DNA of 64,000 nt from Medicago truncatula (Eukaryota > Streptophyta > Magnoliopsida > Fabales > Fabaceae), in assembly GCF_003473485.1 (NCBI RefSeq), contig NC_053045.1, forward strand, positions 57,826,494-57,890,493. The letters are read 5' to 3'. A program made the translations under genes and the position numbers. The notes beneath the pieces were generated by a model. The model was not told the origin of the DNA and did not search any database. It worked only from the letters and a program-made list of their open reading frames with translations. Of this stretch, positions 34,601-53,614 are shown one piece after another (position 1 is the first letter of the stretch; each line of letters starts with the position of its first letter).

Positions 34601-34779
34601 CGTGGGTTTGGACCAGAACCGATGCCCACCCCTTGTTCATCTCAAATCTTAGCCATTGCTATTCTTTAATATCATATCAATGGTATAAAGTCATAGACCC
34701 ATGACACAACCCCCCTATATAGTATGAAGAAAGATGAATGAAGAAACCAAAATTCAAAAACACAAATTACTAGTAATTT
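31692..34779. other. Intergenic DNA between the BTB and SUMO-protease genes
   Basis: No gene seen. 33466-33530 is a tandem array of about four 15-bp units (aatcaattatgtcat and variants). Around 34600-34633 the sequence ggaccagaaccgatgcccac, then ccc, resembles the right terminus of the hAT element at 14189-15600, but no left end was found, so it is probably a truncated relic. 32735-32890 resembles the end of a degraded MITE (gggcctatttgttttggctt) without a clear partner. Confidence 0.45.
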
Positions 34780-34805
34780 TTTTTTAATTTTTTTTTTTGG
34801 TACAG
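34780..34805 (-). mobile_element. Tail-only retroposon micro-insertion, 26 bp
   Basis: T-rich run followed by ggtacag, between a perfect 16-bp direct repeat aaattactagtaattt at 34764-34779 and 34806-34821. On the minus strand it reads ctgtacc plus poly-A. It lies just upstream of the putative TATA region of the SUMO-protease gene. Confidence 0.7.
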
Positions 34806-34825
34806 AAATTACTAGTAATTTAAAA

Positions 34826-34836
34826 CCCTATATATC
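34826..34836 (+). promoter_or_regulatory. Possible TATA box of the SUMO-protease gene
   Basis: The sequence cctatatatct lies about 205 nt before the start codon at 35039. Position and sequence fit a plant TATA element; no other support. Confidence 0.35.
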
Positions 34837-35006
34837 TTCAGTAGTAGCAGCTGAAAATTCGTTTGAATCTGAAGGCGGCAACGCAATTTCATTCCTCTTT
34901 CTCTTCCAAGTTCCATTCCAAGTTCCAGGTTTCATTCTACCTCTCCTAAACTCCATAGTTTCAGTGTTTAGGGTTTTGTTCTGTCAAATTTCTCAATTCT
35001 TCTTTA

Positions 35007-35051
35007 ATGGACTCTGCGTTTTCTGTAATACTTCATCAATGGCTATCATAA
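35007..35051 (+). promoter_or_regulatory. Upstream ORF overlapping the SUMO-protease start codon
   Basis: An ATG at 35007 opens a 14-codon frame (MDSAFSVILHQWLS) that ends with TAA at 35049-35051, in a different frame from, and overlapping, the main start at 35039. If the transcript begins upstream, scanning ribosomes would meet it first, and it could lower translation of the protease. Confidence 0.5.
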
Positions 35052-38000
35052 CACATCTCACCGGAAAACGCCCTCATCACTGGCTCTCCGTTGATCACAA
35101 CCGTCCCTCTCCCAATTCTCCAACATTCAAAAGACAGAAGTTATCAACAACTATGTCGAACAACACGCCACCACCGCTAACCACCAATGCCACTGTTTTC
35201 AGAATTTCTCGTTATCCCAAAACCAAACCACCTTTGCGTAGAGAAATTCATGCTCCGTGTAGTAGTAGACCACGCAAATTCGATTTATCAACTAATTTGA
35301 AATTAACAGAATCATCCAATTTGATGGCTAGTGATACCACCGATGAGTTAATGGAAAAATACGAGCATGCGAAACATGCTGCATTAGCTACTATCTCTTT
35401 TAGGGAAAAGGGAAAGGTAAAAGATAATATTAAGGAAGTTGTTGTTTTGAAAGATTCAAATGTCGAAGATGTAGAAGAATTTCTTTCTGTGGTGAAAGAC
35501 CACAAGTTGAAGGAGAATGGTTTGGTTTGTTTGGATGATAAGGTTGAGGTTGTGAATGGTGGGATTCAGCAACAGTCAACTTCATCTATGGTTGATGCTG
35601 CAAAGATGTTGGATAATTTGTCTTTGAGTACGAAGAATGATCTTTCCGGTGTTTGTGCTTACAAGAAGTTGCTTGAGGCTGTTGATAAGCGAGGGGACAC
35701 ACTTGGTAGGTTGAAATTTGAAATTCAGCTTAATGAAAAGCGCAAGTCCGCGTTTGATTTGTTGCGTCCAAAGAAGGAATTAGTTGAGGTAAAAGTTTGT
35801 TTATTAAATTGCCGACACACGTAGATAATTTGTATTTGTATGTACATGTATTTGTCTATATAAATGCTACTCTGTTGTCAAGGCATATGAAGCATTCTTA
35901 ATGTTTGGGGTATACTGACAAAGTCTTACTATGGTTTTCAGGAAGTGCCAAGGGAACCTTTTGTTCCTCTTACAAAAGAGGAAGAAGTTGAGGTTACGCG
36001 AGCCTTTTCTGCCAACCAGTATGCTTCGAAAATTTGGCTAAGTGCTATTTAGGAAATTTTGAAGTTGTACCATATCTGATCGAGGGTTTGTTTCTACAGG
36101 AATAAGGTCTTAGTTAATCATGAGAAATCCAATATTGAGATATCAGGCAAAATGTTTCGGTGCCTTAGGCCAGGTGAATGGTTAAACGATGAGGTGATGT
36201 ACTGATCTTTTTTGCTTATTGTTGAATTTATGTAGAAGAAAAGAATTGATATTGAACTATAACATTATCTGGAATTGTTGCACCATGAAGTTGAGTTATC
36301 TTGTGTTTTACCTTTGCAGGTGATAAATTTGTACCTTGAGTTGTTGAAAGAGAGGGAGAGAAGAGAGCCGCAGAAGTTTCTGAAATGTCATTTTTTCAAT
36401 ACCTTTTTCTATAAGAAGGTAGTGTCTTTTTATTACCCTTATAAAATGGGCGGTGTTTGCACAAAAGCGTGCATGTCCACCGGGATTCCTTAAGCTTTTG
36501 AGGCATGTTTTATAGATTTTTTTTGTTTCATAGAAAGCAACATACTGTTGGTAAATATTTTCTTCAAAAACATGCCTTTAAATGTTTTGCATTGAAAGTT
36601 TAAAATATTTCCATAGAAAGTACTACTTCTTATCATATGATTATTTGCTCTAGATTTTAGTAAAAAAAATCAAATAAGTTCCGCATCCGGGTAGCCAATC
36701 CTTTAATAATTGGGAGCCGGTTACTCCTCGTCAAGCTTTTGTTTTGAACAAACAGGATATTCTTACTGATGCTCCCAAATTCCCTATATATATGTGAATA
36801 CATATACTTGCATAGATATGGAATGATGAGCTTCATGCTCATGCTCTTTCCCTCCTTAGATCTTCTTTTTCTCTTGCAAGGCGTAGAAATGGAAGGAATA
36901 TTTAGACCACTGCTTCATGTAGTTCACACTAGTCTGTAATTGTATTCAGTATAGTACTACAATAACAAGAAGCAAAGTCTTTTTTCACTAATAGAACAAA
37001 CATGAAACACCCTGCATGTTATGTGTTTTATCTATGTTTTCTCTGTGATTCAGTCATGTTGTTCTATCATTGATGCTCGTAATTTTGAATGTTAATTGCC
37101 AATGAAACAGTTAATAAACAGCAAGAATGTTTATGATTACAAATCAGTGAGGAGATGGACTACTCAAAAGAAATTGGGATATGGCCTACATGAATGTGAT
37201 AAAGTAATTATTCTGAACACATTTTTAATTTTTGTTTTTTATTATAACCAATTAATGTGCTGATTTTTTACCTGATTTGCTGCCGACTTGTCGTTCCCAG
37301 ATATTTGTACCTATTCACCAGGGGACCCATTGGTGCTTAGCTGTTATCAATAAGAAGGAAAAGAAATTTCAGTATCTTGATTCACTGAAAGGAATTGACA
37401 CAGAAGTGCTGGAAGTGCTGGTAATATTTTTGGTCTTGTAGCTTACTCTGTCAGTTCCATATTAAGTGTCACATATTTGCCTGTCTTATATTATTTGTCA
37501 TTTTATAATACAAAATTACCTTTGGAGCATTAGTTACATTTTTCCACTAATACTTCTATTCATTGTATCTCCGTCACTCTAATAGCTCCACTAACTACTT
37601 TATTGATAAAGGTATTTTTGTCAATGACTAATTTTATCATAGAAATTATTATAATCAGTGATTTTCTTAAGAAGTGTTCATAATCTTAAACATCACTTAA
37701 TATGAAATAGGTAACACTAAATTTCATATTTCAAGCTGCATATTGCTTTATAAAAGTGGTGGAAGTCATAAAAGTTCATTCGGTTTTAATCATCAATATT
37801 TTTAATGAAAAGACACTTCATTTTAAATCTTTATGGTTTCATTTTTTGCACAGTTGTATAATTTTTTAGTAAAGTGATTGAATTAAACCCTTTTGTTTTG
37901 TCACCTTTACTATATCCAATACAGTGTGATTTATTTCTCATTAGAATAGTGGGTCAATGGTTATTCTTTTGAATCTCAAAAGAAGCAAATCAAATCAAAC

Positions 38001-39922
38001 CTGGGATCATGCAAGATGTTGTTGCAGAAAGCGTTGGTCTGACACAGACGACTCAGTTTGATCATTGATCGGTTTGAAATATTGTTCTGTTGTTTGTCCA
38101 GTTTCCAGGCCATCTGTTGACCATTTGACACTTAGATGATTCATTTTTTTCTTTTTTCTTTCAAACTTGTTGGAATTTACTTCTGGCAATTAATTGTATG
38201 ATAATTATTTTCATTGGTTACCACCGTTTTAGATAGCATGACGTTGACTTACTTGTGGTGTGAAAATTGTGCCTTGTTTTTACTTTTACTTATGTTGTTA
38301 GTTGGTCTTGTTGGTTTTTAAATTTTTCACAAACCAAACAAATATGATTTGCTTTGGGTTGGTCCAGGCCTTTGTCTATCAATTGGAGCCTAAGTGTGCC
38401 TCTGAAGATGGTCACTTGCCATCTCATTCCAGACTTAATTTGATCGGAAACTCAAGAAAGATATATGTATTTATTTTTAGCTGTTGCAGTATGTAATATT
38501 TTTGATTAATGTCTCCCAGGCAAGGTATTTTGTAGATGAAGTGAAGGACAAGACTGGAGAAGATGTTGACATTAGTTCTTGGGAAACAGAATTTGTTGAA
38601 GACCTTCCTGAACAGATGAACGGGTTTGTAATTTAATCTTGTGTGAATCACTTTGTCACAATTGGGAAAATACTTGGGTGACATTGGTGACTTAAGTGTT
38701 TTTTTTATGAGAGAATGATACATGAATAGTTAAAATAAATTTTTTGATGAGAGAGAATGATTAGTGAGAACCTGTCACAATTGTCTTGATGAAACTAGAG
38801 GGCTCCACGTCATAATGAAATTTCCATGTCTGTGTAAAATTTGGGGGATCCCCTAATTGAAAAAGGAAAAAACTGAGAACCAAAATTGCTCAGAAAAAAA
38901 GTAGGGAACCAAAACTGCACAATCGTGATGCTTAGGGATCAAAAGTGGAATTAAGCCTAATTTTGCTTGCAACTTGAAAATGAAACATCATTGTCCAGGT
39001 ATCAATTGATAAATACTAGGAAGAAAAGTTGCTCTTTGTTGTTTTAAGCAAAGTGTCACACGAATATATTTTAACACATATTTTGAACTTACACACAACT
39101 CTATTTGACTCGTGTATTAATTTCTTAATCATTTGTAATTGGGGTTTTGTTTGCACCAATAAGAATCACTCCTTGGGTCTTGCTACATGGCTATTTTGAT
39201 TTTTCTGTTCTTTGAAGGTACCCATTTTGGTCATTAGTATTTAGTAATCGTTACTACTGGTGCATACAGTTTTTTTTATCCCCAGAACTTGATTGTATGT
39301 CAATTGGTCAAGATAATTTCTCTCTAAAAGCTATTGGTTATTATCAAAAACAAATGCTTGTAGCTCTAAAAAGTGATTACAAAAGTTTGTGGGTGGATTA
39401 TTTTCTAAATTTAATTTTATGTTATACTTGAGCAGGGATGATTGTGGGTTGTTTATGGTCAAATATGCTGACTTTTATAGCAGAAACTTGAGGCTCTGTT
39501 TCAACCAGGTAAAACAGACATTTCCATTACCATGAAGAGAATCATGCATTTGTGTTATGTTTATTTCATAGATCAGAAATATTTTCCTTTTTGTCAAGTC
39601 ACTCACATAAGGAACGCTTTCTAATTGTTAATCTAGTTTTTCTTGACAAGAATTTTTAGTGGAAAAAATGTTTTTGTGTGTACATGGTGTGACCAATAAC
39701 TGATAATTTTAACACCAAATTACCCTGCTGGAACGTTTTAACAAGATCCAGTGGACTCATATTTTAAGCCTGGTCAAATTGCCGAAGAAGCCTCATTTTT
39801 ATGACTAATTTTTAATATGGTTCAGAATTGAATTTTCCTTTCCACAATTCCATTTGTAGGAACATATGCCTTACTTCCGGCTTAGAACAGCCAAGGAAAT
39901 CCTGAGATTGAAAGCTGACTAA
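35039..39922 (+). CDS. ESD4: SUMO protease of the ESD4/ULP1 type (C48 cysteine peptidase)
   Basis: Nine exons join in phase to 490 aa: 35039-35788, 35942-36018, 36100-36193, 36320-36418, 37111-37203, 37301-37420, 38520-38623, 39436-39508, 39860-39922. ESD4-type proteases mature SUMO and remove it from nuclear proteins; in Arabidopsis ESD4 acts at the nuclear envelope and represses early flowering. Seen: a basic, proline-rich N-terminal region of about 250 aa with no known fold, then the ULP domain: MFRCLRPGEWLNDEVINLYL, HFFNTFFYKK, the catalytic His in HQGTHWCLAVI, Asp in YLDSL, and Cys in DDCGLFMVKYADFYSR. The C terminus is EHMPYFRLRTAKEILRLKAD. The residue before DCG is Asp instead of the usual aromatic. 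Which of the ESD4/ULP1 paralogues this is needs a tree. A Stowaway-like MITE lies in intron 6. Confidence 0.9.
37446..37711. mobile_element. Degenerate Stowaway-like MITE in intron 6 of the SUMO-protease gene
   Basis: The ends ctctgtcagttccatattaa and ttaatatgaaatagg are imperfect inverted repeats sharing catattaagtg. A TA dinucleotide flanks both sides (37444-37445 and 37712-37713), as for Tc1/mariner-type Stowaway elements. The interior has no coding region. Confidence 0.6.
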
Positions 39923-42580
39923 GCAAGAAAAGAACACACATGAGAATTTGGGGAAAGAAAACGTTAATGTGAAGTTAGCAGGGAACTTTCTGATGGAGGA
40001 TCCTTCACTTTTGTCACTAACTTGACAATAACCATTCAAGAGTTTGGGGTATTATTATGTTGACTGGACTGACTATACGTATCATCTTGATGTCTGGAAT
40101 TCTCTATCGCGCTCTAAATGAAATTGTCTGATAAATGGAGAGGACCCTAGCTCATATTTAGATACATAGTTACAACAAATTGGTAGAGTAGAATGCAGTA
40201 GATTCATAGGTTGTACATGCTACACATAAGTGAATCCATAGATTATGCATTTCATTTTGAGGTTGAGCTGTTGATTATTACGTATCAATAAATAAATGTA
40301 TCAATAAATAAATGTCCTTCTTCACTATTTTTTGTGTTTGCTTTTAATATTTGCTTCAATTTCTACTGAGGGTTGAACTTGTTTGCAGTCCAAGCTCATG
40401 TTAAGCGAATTGAGAGTGATGAATAACATTGTCGATTCCTTTGATCCTTTGGTTGATTATGTCATTCTCTGAATCTATATGATGCGATGTTTTGCAGCTT
40501 CTTATACTTTTATCTGTGTCTGAATTACTAAGTTAGGTAATTTGCTTATGTTGTGTATTAATTAGTTTTAGTTGTTCGAATTGATATTTAATTTATTACC
40601 TATATATGTTTTGACCAAAAATTTATGTTATATTTAAAAATAAAATAAAAAACCCAACACATACCTAACATGTGGATCGCAAAGGTACAGAGCCCAGTTA
40701 TTGACAACTACATTGAGCTGAATTCTCAAATTTGGAGTATATCCAACCAGTTAGGCGTATGTTGTTCACAGTTGAAGGTTATGCCTTTGCTTGTACTTTA
40801 GCTCCCTACTTTGTACGTGAAATGGGTACTTTTTATTATCACCAAATAATGTAATTATTGTGCAAAATAAAATGACAGTTAATTTCCAGCGTACTAATTT
40901 ACGTGTTGTATTTCTAGGCAAGGGGAACGCATTCACTTAAAATAGTACATAAAATGGACAAGATCATAATGGTCAACACGTAACCAAAGTTTGAAAGGTA
41001 ATTCCCAAATAACAAACAGCTTACCCATGAAGAGAAAGCAGCTTACATGGTCCTAGAAGGAAAAATAACAGAAGGCCCCAACACAGATAGCAACACGACA
41101 TTCAAAATGCATGTGAAGTTAATATGGCCTAATATATCAATGACTCAGCATAATTCAAAATAGGCCTAACATTAGATACTAATTATAACGACTTCTGACA
41201 AGAACCGCTGGTTAATTATAATTGTACTTGTTAGCCAAAATGAAAAATAACACAGGCGTTGTTAAAGAGTTTTGAATCATAGAGCAAGATGCTTTGTAGT
41301 TGTACCACCACTTCACGGTTGAGTTCTTCTTGCGTTCCCCCCATTGTATTGTGAACACACTTGTCCTCCATTGTTAATTGATATGCAATACTTCGTAATG
41401 AAAACAATGTAAAAGCAATTATATTATTTATTTATAATGCTATATGATTATGTTATATATTGTATCCGTTGATGAGATGAGACCATTTATTCAATGGTAA
41501 TGCAGCATGATTAATTATGGGATCGCCAAAAATGATGCACCAGTTTGCTATTTTGCAGTAAGTTTTGGCTATGTGACTGTTTCCCTTCTTCTAGCTAGCT
41601 AGCTAGCGACGAAATGAAAGGATGTGTCGTTGTATAGTCTTTTGCGGCGTTGTTTAATAGGGTGACCTGACACAAGCAATGACCCTGAAAATCAGATTAG
41701 GTTCGGGGACGTGTATTTATTTGTTTCTTCTCACTTGGCTGGTTGCTTATTACTCAAGTCAAAATTAAGGTTATTCAAAGATGAACCATGTCTTTATTAT
41801 AATAATTCATCTTTATTATAAGAAATCTTGATTTTTCTGGTATAAATAGGATGAGAAAAGTTTATTATAATAATATTAATGAGCATTGGAAGAATATTTT
41901 TTTTTTTCAAATGACAAATGTAGATATATTAATTAATACTGTATTAAATTTTTCTCATTGTCAGAACTTAAACTGTCAACTTTTAATTCTCCAACTCTTT
42001 AAATCTCTTAACTCAAACTAGTTGAACTACCTAACTTCCTAGAAGAAAAAATTATCTCTTGATCGATAGAATTTATTTTTACCATTTTCAGTCTCTATAG
42101 TAACTAAACAGAAAATTTTATCAATAAGGAAAAATTGTAAGTATATATATTTTTTTTTATATATATAATTTTTTTTGACATGTTGGCCAAAATTCTACGA
42201 AAATGTCAAATATACTCTAAACTAAAAAGTTAGCCAAAATAAGGAGTATTTACTTTCGTAAAATTTTGGCTAACTTTGCCATTGTGGACCATTGGATTAT
42301 GATGTAGCCGTTTTTAATAAAAAAAATTCGACAATAGTTTTAATAATTATTTATTATTATTAATAAAAAAATTATTAATATATTTTTTTTTGCTCAAAAA
42401 AATAGTTTTAATAATATTTTGAAAACCATACACTAATATTTATTTGATTATTATTACCGCTTTTTTTTGGGGATTACTATCATTTTTTTAAAAGGTTTTG
42501 GATGATTATGATAATATTTTTTACCGGTTGATTATCTGAGACTGAGTATTTATCCAAAAAAATATTCCATTTCCAGTATC
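39923..42580. other. Intergenic DNA between SUMO-protease and kinesin genes
   Basis: No gene seen. It holds the 3' UTR region of the protease gene and AT-rich spacer. A ctagctagctagctagc run lies at about 41593-41609. Near 42190-42285, ttggccaaaattctacgaaa and cgtaaaattttggctaa form an imperfect inverted repeat that may be a small MITE relic. Confidence 0.45.
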
Positions 42581-42589
42581 TTGTCATTC

Positions 42590-43101
42590 ACAAAGCATAT
42601 CAACGCCTACTTCCCTCTCTTCGCTGTTGTTGCTTCTCTAATCTTCTTTCTGCCATCATCATCGTTTTCTTCACTCAGACGCACACACAATTTAACAATT
42701 AACAATACAAAACGAAAGGGATATTCAAAGCAACGCTATTACTACTTTCCCCATCGTTTCTGGCTTTTGCTTTTCCTTTTTTCCTCCACTTTCAGATCTG
42801 AATTTCATCATTTCAAATTCTCCATTCTCCATTCTCTTCTTCATTCTTCCATTTCACTTCAGTTCCACTTTTCGCTCATCACTTTCATGTTCTTCTTCGG
42901 ATTCCAATTTTCCCCTCATCGTAAGTATTTTCTTCTTTTTTTGCTTTTCATTATTTAATTTTCTTCATTATTAATGCGATTATGATTATGATTACGGTTT
43001 TTTACTTTACGAATTCTAATGTGTGCGTATGTGTTTTGAAATTCGTAGCGTGTGTAATCAGATCTTGAAAATTGGCGCCCCAACGTCGCTCACAGCGCCA
43101 C
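42590..43101 (+). other. Probable 5' UTR of kinesin-13A with a leader intron
   Basis: CT-rich leader sequence. A GT-AG intron fits 42921-43048 (donor tcgtaagt, acceptor ttcgtagcg). An open frame of more than 100 codons spans part of the leader from about 42581, but it is rich in F, S, H and L, resembles no protein I know, and is read as UTR. Confidence 0.5.
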
Positions 43102-50427
<7,326 letters not shown>

Positions 50428-51113
50428 GTGGCATGGTTTCTCTTATTCAATGTTGATGATGTGTATGTAATTTTTTCTGTGTTTGTTAGCAATATAGTTT
50501 GAAGGCTTTTGGTCATTTTACATCAACAAATCTTGTGGGATATTCAAATTAAATTTACTCAAATGTATATTCGTCCCTTGTGTGAAATGTGACATTACCT
50601 TCATGCCTTTGCAAAATGGATTTAATTTTATAGCATTGTTAGCATCAAATATTTTTTATACTATATATTTTTTATTGCCATATTAAATAAAAAGATTTAA
50701 CTTTCATAAATCCTATTCTAAAGTATATATTTTTTGAATTTGGCTCATCTAAAGTGTGCATGTACAAAGTGAGTTGGAAGGTCATCCCCTCGCCCAAGAT
50801 TTATGTTGAGTTGGAAGATTGATCCTGCATAATCAGCTGAGATGCAAGATATAAACGGAATCCTACTTGATTCGTATAGCATAAGATTTTCGTATTTTTT
50901 CCTTTTTTTTAAGGAATTTTCGTTTTTTTGCTAAAACTAGCAAAAATTCTGAGCATATGATTTATTTGATGATGATATATCCTACTGATTGATTTTCGGA
51001 TCCAACAAAAGAATATTTTCCGTATCTAGTCATTAATATTTTCCGTATCTAGCCATTAAAAATATATTCCTATAATTGACCATTAACTTCTTGTGCAATT
51101 GTGATTTGTGCAT
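50428..51113. other. Intergenic DNA between kinesin-13A and the B3 gene
   Basis: 3' UTR and spacer; no gene seen. A short direct repeat ttttccgtatctag-cattaa occurs near 51016 and 51040. Confidence 0.4.
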
Positions 51114-51129
51114 TGATATATATATAACA
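51114..51129 (+). promoter_or_regulatory. Possible TATA box of the B3 gene
   Basis: gatatatatataacac lies about 65-80 nt before the start codon at 51192, followed by a CT-rich stretch that could hold the transcription start. Confidence 0.4.
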
Positions 51130-51191
51130 CCCTTCTTTTTCACTAAAACACTCGCTCAAAATAGTTTTGGTCCGTAGAAAAGGTTAGAGCT

Positions 51192-53614
51192 ATGTCTTCT
51201 ACAGAACTTGATCATCGGAGTAATGGTGTCCACTTTTTCAAGATTATTCTTCAAAGGAACCTTAATGAAGGAAAACTGGTAATAGTCTCTGTTCTTTCTT
51301 TTCTTTTTTCAAGTAAATATTAATTGCAAAATTAGGGCTATAAATTAATCGGTGAAATCTAGTTTACGACCTTTGGAGTGTAGGTGAATGAGTAAGGATT
51401 GTTATTTTTTATATAAATTTTAAACAGAAATTGCAGATAACGTTATCATGTACTATTTACTTTTACTTGTTCTCACTTTCATAAAAAGAATTGTTGTTTA
51501 CTCATACTAAACATTGTTTCTTGATAAAAAAATAAAACTGTTGTGTTAATATTGATTGTTTGTATGACAGAAAGTGCCCGTAAGTTTTGTGAGAAGGCAT
51601 TGGCTAGGTATAACAAATCCAGTTACTCTAAGACTTCCAAATATGACCGAAAATAAAGTTTTTTGGGAGAAAACTAGTGATTATAATGTTTGGTTTTGCA
51701 ATGGTTGGAAAGAATTTGCAAAATATTTGTCTTTGGGTGATTCACAGCTTACGTTGTTTCAATATCAAGAAAATTCTGTGTTCAATGTGATTGTATGCGG
51801 TAAATGCGGATTAGAAATAAAATATCCTTTAAAAGAAACTAACAAAGAACATGAAGAGGTTGAAGAGAGCGATACTTCTTTACAAATTATTGAAGATCCT
51901 TCATCATCGAAGGGTAAAAGACTAAAATCTTCACCACCTTATTTTAAAAAGATGAAAATCAATTCAAAAGAACAAAAAGAACCTAAGCATGAGAAGAGAA
52001 AAGTCCAAGAACAAGGAAGGTTTCTTAACTTCAAGGATACGGACAATGGTTGGTTTTATTCTATCTTGTTCTATTTCTTTTTTATTTATTTGTATTTTTT
52101 CATTTTAGTTTTTAGGTGCTATTACTTAATAATTAATATTTTTTTTTGGCGAATTCTCAAATTCTCAGGAAGTAGTTGTGATGATCTTAAGGAGAGAAGC
52201 AAAGTTTTGTACGACAAAGTGAAGAATTTTTTCCACGCTGATATGGATTTCTTCATGTGTATGATCCAAAAGACATACATTAAGAAAGATGTCTTGGTAA
52301 CAAAACATTTTATTTGATCACTTTTTTTTTTTTTTTTTGGTCTAGATTTTATTTGATCACTTTATGTGTGTGTAAAGTATTTATGTGTGTCCCCGCGAGC
52401 ATAGTTCAGTTGGCAGGGATATGCATTATTATATGCAGGGGCCGGGATTCGAACCCCGGACACCTCACTTATTTACCTTGAAAAAGGTGAATTTTAACCA
52501 CTAAACTACTTGACAAAAAAAATATATTTATGTGTGTATGAATGGAATGTTAAAAAAATAAAGGTAGAGTTAACTCCAAATATTTTTTTTTTTTTTTTTA
52601 TAGAAAATGAAATTAATTGTTATGTACTAACAGTGTACATATTTTGACATATAATCCAATAAAGTTATGCTATAATGTCATTTTGTTATACTATTTCTTG
52701 GAACATCCATACAAATATCTACATTACATATTTTGACATATTATCCACTAAAGTTATACTATAATGCCATTTTGTTATATTATTTCTTAGAACATCTATA
52801 CAAATATCTACATGATGGATTATGATTAGTTGCATGTGTAAAAAAAAAATACACAGACAATGTACACAAATTAATTCATTTAATGATATTCTTCATGTGT
52901 ATGTGTGTGCATTGAAAGTTAGAAATTGCATCCATTTAGCCTTTTAGTATTTATTCTGAGTTGTATTGCTGATATTTTAATGTATAAACAATGATCTAAA
53001 ATAGGGCATACCAATTGAATTTGCTAAGAAACATCTGCACAGGATGGAAGGAAGAAATATTACTCTTTTTGTTGATCAAGACAGACCATGGAATGCTGAT
53101 TTGAATCTCACTTTAAATAATCAATATACACTAAGTGGTGGTTGGAGTAAATTTCGTGCTCACAATAATTTGAAGTTTGGTGATATCTGTGTTTTTATGC
53201 TGAACAAATGCAAAGGAACAGTTTCATTCCAAGTTAAGATTTTCTCTCTAGAAAAAGACATGAGCACTCCTTATTTTGAAGGTGATTTATTTACTCGCCG
53301 TTATTTTTCTATTATCATCTTTTACTTTTTTTTTTTTCCCGACAGAAAATTTTCATTTGATCATAGTTTTTAACTCTTTCTCCTCAACACTGTTTTTAAC
53401 TCTTGGTATATTTTTTAAAATATATTTTGAATGGATATATCGAAATTAAATTTCTCCTCTTGTATTTACCACTTAGTACTGCAACATTTTTTTAATGGAA
53501 AAATAAAGTATCAACAACATATGATATATTATTTTAAAAAATTCTACAAGAAAGCATATTTTGATTAGTGATTACATTTATGAATTAATTATGATTTATG
53601 TTGGTGCAGGGTAA
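51192..53614 (+). CDS. B3-domain (REM-like) DNA-binding protein with two B3 domains
   Basis: Exons 51192-51278, 51571-52048, 52169-52296 and 53005-53281 join in phase. B3 domains are plant-specific DNA-binding folds; REM members act mainly in meristems and flowers. Seen: MSSTELDHRSNGVHFFKIIL, then a first B3 domain (about 13-110) with KVPVSFVRRHWLG, VTLRLPN, NVWFCNGWKEFAKYLSLGDS and LTLFQYQENSVFNVIV. A K/E-rich basic linker follows, including SSKGKRLKSSPPYFKKMK. The second B3 domain (about 210-310) has IPIEFAKKHLHRMEGRNITLFVD, GGWSKFRAHNNLKFGDICVF and FQVKIF. The end is uncertain: splicing from 53281 to the acceptor at 53610 gives a stop at once (53612-53614, 324 aa), whereas retaining the intron reads to 53373. 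Intron 3 holds a SINE and a tail-only retroposon insertion. Confidence 0.8.
52324..52346 (-). mobile_element. Tail-only retroposon micro-insertion, 23 bp
   Basis: T-run followed by ggtctaga between a perfect 16-bp direct repeat ttttatttgatcactt at 52308-52323 and 52347-52362. The minus strand reads tctagacc plus poly-A. It lies in intron 3 of the B3 gene. Confidence 0.75.
52391..52524 (+). mobile_element. tRNA-derived SINE
   Basis: Starts ccccgcgagcatagttcagt and continues tggcaggg, an A-box-like promoter. A B box follows, gggattcgaacccc, then ggacacctcactta and an A-rich tail. A perfect 13-bp target-site duplication tatttatgtgtgt lies at 52378-52390 and 52525-52537. The A and B boxes are those of an internal RNA polymerase III promoter derived from a tRNA. 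It is apparently full length, in intron 3 of the B3 gene. Confidence 0.88.
52638..52815. repeat. Diverged 89-bp tandem duplication in B3 intron 3
   Basis: The unit beginning catattttgacatata-atcc and ending catacaaatatctacat occurs at about 52638-52726 and again at 52727-52815 with several substitutions. Confidence 0.7.

Noticed and set aside
42581..42958. 125-codon frame before kinesin-13A
   Set aside because: F/S/H/L-rich, overlaps a leader intron donor and has no known domain; better explained as CT-rich 5' UTR.
43072..43101. Upstream start of kinesin-13A at a TTG codon
   Set aside because: Not an ATG; the ATG at 43102 gives the typical MGGQ start of plant KIN13A.
52391..52470. Possible tRNA gene because of A and B boxes
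   Set aside because: It does not fold into a full tRNA with an acceptor stem, and is bounded by a target duplication and A-rich tail, so it is a SINE.
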